Notes under the pieces: model-generated
What the model was told of the DNA's origin: nothing
The model's database searches: none
What the model saw: only the letters and a program-made list of their open reading frames with translations
Assembly (NCBI RefSeq): GCF_009754945.1
Contig: NZ_WPIN01000022.1
Location: 90,681 to 154,680, forward strand
From: Spirosoma arboris
GTDB lineage: Bacteria; Bacteroidota; Bacteroidia; Cytophagales; Spirosomataceae
DNA length: 64,000 nucleotides
Direction: 5' to 3'
Position numbers and translations under genes: made by a program
Shown: positions 26,685-33,529 of the stretch, in pieces
Layout: each line of letters begins with the position of its first letter
Numbering within the stretch: the stretch's first letter is position 1

Positions 26685-26859
26685 TTGACAAAATTAGCCT
26701 TTTTGCTTTAGGACGCTGCCATTAACAAAGTCTAACCAACCGGGGCGTTTCTCATATTGACCGAAGCTGACTACGAGCTTAAACCGCCCTGTTACGGAAC
26801 GTCCACTTGTCGCACGCAAGCCACCACTACGTTACGGACCGTTCTTGCCTCCCAACATA

Positions 26860-27033
26860 TTAAAATCCGCTGAATTGCGCGATTCTTGTGCGACCTACTC
26901 CTATCGCTTTCTTCTCATTTTTCCTTTTCTCCTTACCCATAATAAGTCTGCGTGCTCGATCAAGATCGGTTAGTTGTAAATGAGCTAATAGCCAAATGGC
27001 TTGGGAACTACTAACAAACCAAGTAAATGTCAT
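26860..27033 (-). CDS. Possible small membrane-associated ORF or gene tail
   Basis: A 57-codon frame: a hydrophobic start (TFTWFVSSSQAIWLLAHL) and a basic tail (IMGKEKRKNEKK). The open frame extends upstream to 27085 without another ATG, also hydrophobic. It may be the remaining end of a larger membrane protein. The surrounding gap 26689-27106 also holds two copies of GTTACGGA 40 bases apart and the palindrome of the kinase promoter region. Confidence 0.25.
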   Translation of the reverse strand: MTFTWFVSSSQAIWLLAHLQLTDLDRARRLIMGKEKRKNEKKAIGVGRTRIAQFSGF

Positions 27034-27076
27034 AAAGAGGCATATTCCTAGTGTTACCTGATAACTATATCCTTTA

Positions 27077-27092
27077 AATTAGTGCACTAATT
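27077..27092. promoter_or_regulatory. 16-bp perfect palindrome upstream of the histidine kinase
   Basis: AATTAGTGCACTAATT reads the same on both strands and ends 14 bases before the kinase start codon. It is a plausible operator for a dimeric regulator. Confidence 0.45.
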
Positions 27093-27106
27093 ATCCATCC
27101 TCTCCC

Positions 27107-28912
27107 ATGAATGTTTTCGTTAATTGTTTACTCCACATCACACTCTGTTTAGTATCTTGTATTGTCACAGCTCAGCAGGAACTACCACCTACTGAGTCCA
27201 GCGCTCCCGATTCGGTTAAGTTGAAGCTACTTTGGAAAATGGGAGATTCGTTAGTCGATGCCAATCAGTTCATACCTGCAAAAAAAATATTTGAGCAAGC
27301 ATTGGCCATTTCGCAGGCAGGTGACGATACCCGCAGAATCGGCATTAGCTACCGAAAACTGGGCAGTTGGAGTGAATCTACCGGCGACTATGGTCAGGCG
27401 ATTGACTGGTTTTTAAAATCTCAAAATACCTTTAAAATCGCTGGCGATCAGCGCAATTTCGCCCGATCATTTCGTTTTATTGGTTTCTGCTATAATCGAC
27501 TCAACAAGGTCAAAGAAGCCCGTCAATACATAGAGCGAGGAATAGCCTACGCTCAACAATTTGGCTATGACCAGCTATTGCCCGAGTTTTATAGCGAACT
27601 CATTAATATCGACAGCCACGGCAAACAATACGCATCAGCATCGGCCTATACAGAGAAAGTATTAGCCTACTACAAGCAGAAAAAAGACTGGCAAACTTAT
27701 TATGGAACCCTGTTTAATGCGGGACTGCTCTACAAAAATATGGGGCAATATGTTCGGTCTGAACAGGCATTTCGGCAAGCGATGACTTATGCAGTTAACG
27801 AAAAAGATGAATTTTTTCAAGGATATATAAATACGAGTATTCCCTACGCCCTAATCCCTCAAAACAAATTAGACGAAGCAGAAGTCGCTTGCCAGCGAGC
27901 ATTAAACTGGGTCGAGAAAACTGGAGTCGATAAATATGCAGTATTAGAGGACGTAAACAGCCATCTGAGTCGAATTTATGAGATAAGGGGTGATTTTCGT
28001 CAGGCGCTAACCTTTTATAAACGCCAGATGGCCAACCATGATAGCGTGTTTAATGCCACAAAAAATCGACAGGTGGCCGAACTGGAAACTCGCTATCAGA
28101 TGCGGGAAAAAGAAGAAAACATTCAACAGTTAGCCAGTACAAATGCCCGCCAAACACGCCAGATATGGGCCGGTATAGGTGGCCTAATCGTGCTGACCAT
28201 TCTCCTGGGGACGTTATACTGGCTCTATGAACGAGTTCGACAAAGTCATCAGAAAATTGCGCAGCAATCGGATCAGTTAACTATCATGATGAAGGAACTG
28301 CACCACCGCGTCAAAAATAATTTAGCCATTGTATCTAGCCTGCTTAAGCTACAATCTAGCCGACTGGACGATGAAAAAGCCATTCAGGCTGTGCGCGTAG
28401 GGCAGCAACGGGTTGAGGCTATGTCGCTTATTCATCAGCGTCTTTACCAGACCGACGAAGTAACAACCGTTAACATGCGCGACTACCTGACCGATTTGTC
28501 GGAAAGCTTGATGCGGGCATATGACTATCCTGCCGACGAGTTTGATTTGCAGCTTAATATTGAACTACAGGAACTGGACGTAGATATGGCAATGCCATTG
28601 GGATTGATTGTCAACGAATTAGTCACCAACGCATTCAAATATGCGTATGATAAGACTAATGGCAAACGTCCTCTGCTTCGAATCGACTTACGGTCGCAAT
28701 CGGATAAATCACAGCCGGGTATCACACTGGAAGTTCAGGATAATGGGCCGGGTATAGATGTGTCGGACTGGCAACAGAAGGGCAACAAGTCTTCGTTTGG
28801 GAAGCGATTGATTGCGTCCCTTAGTGAGCAACTGGAAGGGCATTTTGAACTCCTCAAACAGAACGGAACTTTATTCAGGCTGCATATGCCCAATGTTCGC
28901 GCATCAGTATAA
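27107..28912 (+). CDS. TPR-containing sensor histidine kinase (HisKA_2 type)
   Basis: A 601-residue membrane kinase. Residues 1-22 are a signal peptide; tetratricopeptide repeats fill about 35-320 in the periplasm (for example ISYRKLGSWSESTGDYGQAI). A coiled segment leads to one membrane helix (about 353-372). The cytoplasmic part has ELHHRVKNNLAIVSSLLKLQ with the phospho-accepting histidine near 399-400, a HisKA_2 dimer domain, and an ATPase domain with N-box NELVTNAFKYAYD and G-box DNGPGID. It is paired with the LytTR regulator 57 bases downstream, forming a two-component system. Signal and targets are unknown. Confidence 0.9.
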   Translation: MNVFVNCLLHITLCLVSCIVTAQQELPPTESSAPDSVKLKLLWKMGDSLVDANQFIPAKKIFEQALAISQAGDDTRRIGISYRKLGSWSESTGDYGQAIDWFLKSQNTFKIAGDQRNFARSFRFIGFCYNRLNKVKEARQYIERGIAYAQQFGYDQLLPEFYSELINIDSHGKQYASASAYTEKVLAYYKQKKDWQTYYGTLFNAGLLYKNMGQYVRSEQAFRQAMTYAVNEKDEFFQGYINTSIPYALIPQNKLDEAEVACQRALNWVEKTGVDKYAVLEDVNSHLSRIYEIRGDFRQALTFYKRQMANHDSVFNATKNRQVAELETRYQMREKEENIQQLASTNARQTRQIWAGIGGLIVLTILLGTLYWLYERVRQSHQKIAQQSDQLTIMMKELHHRVKNNLAIVSSLLKLQSSRLDDEKAIQAVRVGQQRVEAMSLIHQRLYQTDEVTTVNMRDYLTDLSESLMRAYDYPADEFDLQLNIELQELDVDMAMPLGLIVNELVTNAFKYAYDKTNGKRPLLRIDLRSQSDKSQPGITLEVQDNGPGIDVSDWQQKGNKSSFGKRLIASLSEQLEGHFELLKQNGTLFRLHMPNVRASV

Positions 28913-28969
28913 GAAGCTCAACATCCATATTTATATAACTGAATTCCAGCCGCTGGTATCCACATCGTT

Positions 28970-29749
28970 ATGAACCCTGATGAACGTATAAAAATCCTGA
29001 TCGTTGAAGACGAGCCCATCCTGGCGATGGAGCTGAGTGATAGCCTGGAAGAGGAAGGTTACGATGTGGTTGGTACTGCCAATAATGGACGTAAAGCCCT
29101 GGATTTATTTAAACGACAGCCCGTTGACCTGTTGCTGTGCGACATCACAATCAAAGGTGATTGGGATGGTATTCAAACGGTTCAGCATCTGACTACAGAA
29201 CGACCAGTGCCGGTCATTTACCTGACTGCCCTTACCGATCGGGAAACGCTGGAACGCGCCAAACAGACTTATCCGGCGGCTTACGTCAATAAACCGTATC
29301 AACTGCACAGCCTTCGGACAGCCATTGAGCTGGCCATTCACAATTTTACTGCCCGAACAACATCAGTTCCAACAAATCTACCCGAACCTGCCCTATTCGA
29401 CCGGGATGTACTGGGGCGAGAAACCATTCTACAAATCAATGATTACCTGTTTATTAAGCAGAACTATCAATTCGTGAAAGTAAGCCTAAACGACCTGCTT
29501 TATCTGGAAGCCGATAATATCTATACAACTTTGTTTACTACGAGCCGTAAATACATACTCCGCCTTACCCTAAGTGGAATTCTGGAACGGATCAACCAAC
29601 CCGAGTTCATACGTATTCATCGTTCTTATGCAGTCAACATTAACAAAGTAGATTCATTTAGCGAAGCTGAAGTAGGTATCGGAACGCAGTCAATACCAAT
29701 GAGCCGGAGTTATAAGGATGAATTTTTGCGTCACTTTTTATATAGATAA
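28970..29749 (+). CDS. LytTR family response regulator
   Basis: A 259-residue regulator with a receiver domain (1-120; acidic pair E13-D14, phospho-acceptor D58 in LLLCDITIKGDWDG, K108 in NKPY) and a C-terminal LytTR DNA-binding domain (about 155-258; LYLEADNIYTTLFT and FIRIHRSYAVNINKV). It is the partner of the TPR histidine kinase just upstream. LytTR regulators bind direct repeats near promoters; its sites cannot be assigned. A strong inverted repeat follows the stop. Confidence 0.92.
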   Translation: MNPDERIKILIVEDEPILAMELSDSLEEEGYDVVGTANNGRKALDLFKRQPVDLLLCDITIKGDWDGIQTVQHLTTERPVPVIYLTALTDRETLERAKQTYPAAYVNKPYQLHSLRTAIELAIHNFTARTTSVPTNLPEPALFDRDVLGRETILQINDYLFIKQNYQFVKVSLNDLLYLEADNIYTTLFTTSRKYILRLTLSGILERINQPEFIRIHRSYAVNINKVDSFSEAEVGIGTQSIPMSRSYKDEFLRHFLYR

Positions 29750-29756
29750 AAAGCAA

Positions 29757-29848
29757 TAAACACAGAGACACTGTTTAAAGAATACTGAGCGGTAAATAAC
29801 TAAAATGTAGAGAAAAAATTCGTTATATCCTCAGTGTCTCTGTGTTTA
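29757..29848. repeat. 17-bp inverted repeat of the ACAGAGACACTG family
   Basis: Perfect 17-bp arms at 29757-29773 and 29832-29848 with a 58-base AT-rich loop. It lies between convergent genes and probably ends transcription on both strands. The arm TAAACACAGAGACACTG resembles the dyads at 16548 and 48180. Confidence 0.7.
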
Positions 29849-29904
29849 CTAAATTTAAAAAAAATTCACTATTCAGTAACGCGAATAATCAGGTTATTAC
29901 ACTA

Positions 29905-30882
29905 TTAAGCAATCATCGCTTTATTATATTTATTTCTATAATCTACAGGTGCTAAGCCTGTAATTTTTTTAAATATAGTTCGGAATGCTTTGGTATCTGA
30001 ATAGCCTACATCATACATAATTTCATTAACTGTTTTTCGGCCTGTTTCCAGGCTTTTTTTAGCCGCTTCCATTTTTACTCGCTGCATATATTCTGCAACC
30101 GTATTAGAGGTCGCCTTTTTAAATCTTCGCTCTAAATTCCGTCTTCCCAAAGCAAATTTCGACGCCAGTTCATCTACCGATATTTTATCCTGAAAATTAG
30201 TCTCTATAAATTCCTGTGCCTTTTTAATTGGTTCGTCTTCATGCTCTTTCTGACCCTGAAAAATCGTGAAGGAGGATTGATTCTCCCGTTCTATTTCTAT
30301 AGCAAATACCTTGGCAGCAAGAACCGCAATGTCACGGCCAGCATATTTTTCAATCAGGTACAAGACAAGATTTAGATACGAAAAAGCGCCACCACTTGAA
30401 TAAATCCCATGCTCGTCGGTAATAATTTTTTCCGTTACCAGATCTACATCTGGAAATAGCTGCATAAATTGATTTGCTGCGAGCCAGTGAGTGGCACACT
30501 TACGTCCTTTCAATAATCCGGTAGAAGCCAGTAAAAAAGCACCTAAACAAAGGCTGGCCACCTCTGCACCATTTTCGTATTGTTTGATAATCCAGGGAAT
30601 AAAATCCCGATTGTTTTCCAGAGAAATTTTCAGATCACCATCGAGTGCAGGAATAATAATTAAATCTGCTTTTTCTACTTCATCAATTAACAAATCTGCA
30701 TGGACAGTAAATAAGCCACCGCTCAATGGCGTTTCTTTCGAAAGGCCTATTAATTGAACAGTAAATAAGGGTTCTTCACCCCTGGCTTTTAAAAAATTAT
30801 TCACTTCTGTAAATAATTGGCGAGTACCTTCTAGACTACCTAAAATAGCACCTTTTGGGATTAGGATCGATATCTGTTTCAT
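29905..30882 (-). CDS. GlxA-family transcription regulator (DJ-1/PfpI plus AraC)
   Basis: A 325-residue regulator. Residues 1-185 are a DJ-1/PfpI-like domain with the elbow cysteine in ASLCLGAFLLAS (C112). Residues about 217-320 are an AraC/XylS double helix-turn-helix (SVDELASKFALGRRNLERRF and IMYDVGYSDTKAFRTIFKK). GlxA-type regulators usually sense small molecules and activate neighbouring enzymes. It is divergent from the DHFR-like pair, which it may control. Confidence 0.9.
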   Translation of the reverse strand: MKQISILIPKGAILGSLEGTRQLFTEVNNFLKARGEEPLFTVQLIGLSKETPLSGGLFTVHADLLIDEVEKADLIIIPALDGDLKISLENNRDFIPWIIKQYENGAEVASLCLGAFLLASTGLLKGRKCATHWLAANQFMQLFPDVDLVTEKIITDEHGIYSSGGAFSYLNLVLYLIEKYAGRDIAVLAAKVFAIEIERENQSSFTIFQGQKEHEDEPIKKAQEFIETNFQDKISVDELASKFALGRRNLERRFKKATSNTVAEYMQRVKMEAAKKSLETGRKTVNEIMYDVGYSDTKAFRTIFKKITGLAPVDYRNKYNKAMIA

Positions 30883-30964
30883 AGATCAAAAATAGCGAAA
30901 ACTATTGTCGGAATCAACCCTTAAATTGACGTATTTACACCCGATCAACGCTACTAAATCCCGG

Positions 30965-30972
30965 TATATTTG
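30965..30972 (+). promoter_or_regulatory. Bacteroidota -7 promoter element
   Basis: TATATTTG fits TAnnTTTG and lies 39 bases before the ATG of the first DHFR-like gene. Confidence 0.5.
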
Positions 30973-31011
30973 TCTATCTCAAACAGGGAACAAAAACAAC
31001 GAAAAAGCAAA

Positions 31012-31590
31012 ATGAGAAAAGTAATTTTATTCATGCATATGTCGCTCGATGGCTTCGTATGCGGCCCAAACGGTGAACAGGATTGGATGACCCGAGACGA
31101 TGATGACATGGGCAAATACCTCGCATCAGACTTCCAGAGCACCGTAGATACCATATTGGTAGGGCGTGTCCTGTATCAGGGTTTTGCCAGTTTCTGGCCC
31201 TCCGTACCAACCAGTCCAGGAATTCCAGACGAATTGGTAGATTTTGGAAATTGGATGAACAACACGCGAAAGATTGTTTTTTCAAAGACTCTGCAAACCG
31301 TCGACTGGACAAATTCGAGCCTGGCAGAACGGGATATTGTCGAAGAAGTCGCTTACTTAAAGCAACAGCCGGGTGGCGACATGGTCATATTTGGCGGAGC
31401 AGCCATTGTTGCCGCTTTTGCGGAACAGAATCTGATTGATGAATACCGCATTAAACTGGAACCCATCATTCTAGGCACTGGGAAACCTCTATTTAAGCAA
31501 ATCAACGAACGGGTTAAGTTGACACTTACGAAATCCAAAGCGTTTAACTCGGGGGTTGTTGGGCTTTACTATCAGGTTAACAGAGACTAA
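31012..31590 (+). CDS. Dihydrofolate reductase/RibD-C family protein
   Basis: A 192-residue protein of the RibD C-terminal/DHFR-like fold. MHMSLDGFVCGPNGEQDWM and DTILVGRVLYQGF at the start, and GGDMVIFGGAAIVAAFAEQN in the NADPH-binding part, are typical. Members of this group reduce diverse substrates and most are uncharacterised; none acts as the main folate enzyme. The ATG at 31012 (MRKVILFMHMS) is chosen over an earlier frame start because it matches the family. It is followed by a second homolog with 15 bases between stop and start. Confidence 0.85.
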   Translation: MRKVILFMHMSLDGFVCGPNGEQDWMTRDDDDMGKYLASDFQSTVDTILVGRVLYQGFASFWPSVPTSPGIPDELVDFGNWMNNTRKIVFSKTLQTVDWTNSSLAERDIVEEVAYLKQQPGGDMVIFGGAAIVAAFAEQNLIDEYRIKLEPIILGTGKPLFKQINERVKLTLTKSKAFNSGVVGLYYQVNRD

Positions 31591-31605
31591 TTGAACGCAG
31601 TAGCC

Positions 31606-32172
31606 ATGAGAAAGTTGATTTTTTTTATGCACACATCACTCGATGGTTTTGTGGCAGGCCCTAACGGAGAAATGGATTGGATAAATCTGGACGACGCGCT
31701 GTTTGACTTTGTTGGTACCATGACCGACCAGTCCGATACGGCGCTCTACGGACGAGTAACGTATCAACTGATGGAGGGTTACTGGCCAACAGCGGCAGAA
31801 CAACCCGATGCCTCGAAACACGATATTGAACACGGCAATTGGTATAACAACGTCGCCAAAGTTGTCTTATCAACAACAATCGACGAAACGGGGCTAACCA
31901 ATACAACCGTCATTAGCAATCAGCTTGCAGACAACATTAATAAGTTAAAGCAGCAGGAAGGAAAAAACATATTGATTTTCGGAAGCCCCGGCGCTTCACA
32001 ATCGTTGTTAAATCTGGGGCTTATTGACGAGTTCTGGCTCTTTGTTAATCCAATCATTTTAGGCCAGGGCCTATCCCTATTTAACCACATAACGGGAACA
32101 ACCAACCTGAAATTACTAGAGACTAGATCGTTTGATTGTGGCGTACTAGCGCTTCATTACGAAAAGCAATAG
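31606..32172 (+). CDS. Dihydrofolate reductase/RibD-C family protein, tandem paralog
   Basis: A 188-residue paralog of the preceding gene, beginning MRKLIFFMHTSLDGFVAGPN. It shares the NADPH-binding stretch KNILIFGSPGASQSLLNLG. The two diverge across most of their length, so the duplication is old or they were acquired as a pair. They probably form one transcript. A GC-rich hairpin follows at 32248. Confidence 0.85.
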   Translation: MRKLIFFMHTSLDGFVAGPNGEMDWINLDDALFDFVGTMTDQSDTALYGRVTYQLMEGYWPTAAEQPDASKHDIEHGNWYNNVAKVVLSTTIDETGLTNTTVISNQLADNINKLKQQEGKNILIFGSPGASQSLLNLGLIDEFWLFVNPIILGQGLSLFNHITGTTNLKLLETRSFDCGVLALHYEKQ

Positions 32173-32247
32173 GTTGTGCAAATGAATTCAACTGAGGCTG
32201 CCACTATTTTTAAATTCCATTATCCTAAAAAGAACAAGAGTCCCGCC

Positions 32248-32290
32248 TTACTCCCCTCTCCCGAAACGGGAGAGGGGTCGGGGGTGAGGG
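32248..32290. repeat. GC-rich dyad between convergent genes
   Basis: Arms CCCCTCTCCCG (32253-32263) and CGGGAGAGGGG (32267-32277) with a 3-base loop, followed by TCGGGGGTGAGG. The composition is unlike its AT-richer surroundings. This sequence type is widely dispersed in bacterial genomes and lies next to the convergent ends of two genes, so it likely terminates both. Confidence 0.7.
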
Positions 32291-32295
32291 CCACA

Positions 32296-33375
32296 TCAAA
32301 TCAGCTTTCTAAGCTTCATGGTCAGCGAATCCTGTTTATAACGTCCCTGCATAGTTAGCGTGCTATCATTCAGCAGTTTATACGTCACACGAAGAGAATC
32401 TCCTGGTGCGCCGTTCTCTTTTGGGAAATCGACGCTGAGCCTTTTCGATTTTTCATCCAGCTTATACATTCCGTGTAAATCCTTCTTCTGAAACTTATCT
32501 GGATTGTATTTGAACAAACACCCGTATCGCCATTCAAAATAAAGCTTCGACCAGGCCAAATCCGAAGCAACAGCAGTTGAAACGGCCTTGTTGTTGCGGC
32601 TCATGGTTTCTACCTGCCACACGCCATTGAGCTTCGTCTTTGGCTCAAAGGAATCCCGCAACGAAGCGATTCGCCAGAACGACAAACCAATCACCAACAC
32701 CCGGACGATATTGATCAAAACGGTCTTTCCGTTAAGGCTTATTTTTTCCTGATACGACAAGAAAGCGATCTTTAGTTTGTCGTACTCCAATGCCAGCAGA
32801 AAAAAGAGCAGGAACGTGTAATGCAGTGCGTTGTAATAGGCTAGTGGAGAAATTTCGTAGAAATGATCAATCAGGTCAATGTTGACCATAACGGGCAACA
32901 ACACAAAAACGCCAATGAGCCGAGTGCGCCGAAACAGAAGCAGAATACAACCTAAAATTTGCGTCCAGCCCAAAATATAGGCCATTGTTTGCGAGTAACC
33001 ATAATACGTCCAGGTAAGCCAAAATCCACTCAGTTCTTTAATAGGTGTTTCGAGGACATAGTTGGGTGGCTGAAATTGCGTTTTCAGAATCTTGGCTGCG
33101 CCATAGCCCGTAACGGAATAGGCTACGTAAAACGCAATGATGGCTTGAAAAAGGCCATGCAGTTGATTGCCTTTACCGCTACGTTCCCAGGCGTAGGCGA
33201 TACCGAAACTAACAACCAGCATACCCGCCAGCATCGGCAACGACTTCGACCAGTTGTTAACTACCTCAAATTGCCAGCGCGTAATGGCTTCGGAGGTTTG
33301 GGTTAAGCCGATAATCACAACGATCAGGCAAAGAGCTTCGAAAAACTTAAGCCAGAAACTACGAGTCGTTAGCAT
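32296..33375 (-). CDS. DoxX-like multi-helix membrane protein with C-terminal soluble domain
   Basis: A 359-residue protein with about seven hydrophobic segments between residues 8 and 240. The stretch TMAYILGWTQILGCILLLF resembles DoxX-type quinone-linked membrane proteins. Residues about 250-359 are soluble and beta-rich (LNGVWQVETM, KRLSVDFPKE, LTMQGRYKQD), like a lipocalin-type domain. I do not recognise the combination, and a function cannot be given. It stands alone. Confidence 0.55.
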   Translation of the reverse strand: MLTTRSFWLKFFEALCLIVVIIGLTQTSEAITRWQFEVVNNWSKSLPMLAGMLVVSFGIAYAWERSGKGNQLHGLFQAIIAFYVAYSVTGYGAAKILKTQFQPPNYVLETPIKELSGFWLTWTYYGYSQTMAYILGWTQILGCILLLFRRTRLIGVFVLLPVMVNIDLIDHFYEISPLAYYNALHYTFLLFFLLALEYDKLKIAFLSYQEKISLNGKTVLINIVRVLVIGLSFWRIASLRDSFEPKTKLNGVWQVETMSRNNKAVSTAVASDLAWSKLYFEWRYGCLFKYNPDKFQKKDLHGMYKLDEKSKRLSVDFPKENGAPGDSLRVTYKLLNDSTLTMQGRYKQDSLTMKLRKLI

Positions 33376-33421
33376 AAATTGGAAGGTTGTTGATGAGTAT
33401 AGTCAATTTGAACGATCACAT

Positions 33422-33495
33422 GTGTGACCCCTACAGGGTCAAATGTTTATAGCCAATTTTGTTTCTATAAACGTTTGACCCTGTAGGGGTCACAC
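33422..33495. repeat. 31-bp inverted repeat, first of a related pair
   Basis: Arms at 33422-33452 and 33465-33495 with a single mismatch (G-U in RNA) and a 12-base loop. The arm core GACCCCTACAGGGTCAAATG is itself partly symmetric. A close relative is at 36520-36600, on the other side of the M14 peptidase gene. Confidence 0.8.
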
Positions 33496-33529
33496 TGCTC
33501 TATAAGTTAGTCGAATTCAAGCTTATTAT

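Noticed and set aside
26700..26860. Integron attC-like site near GTCTAAC
   Set aside because: The paired core sites and characteristic hairpin could not be built and no integron integrase is in view.
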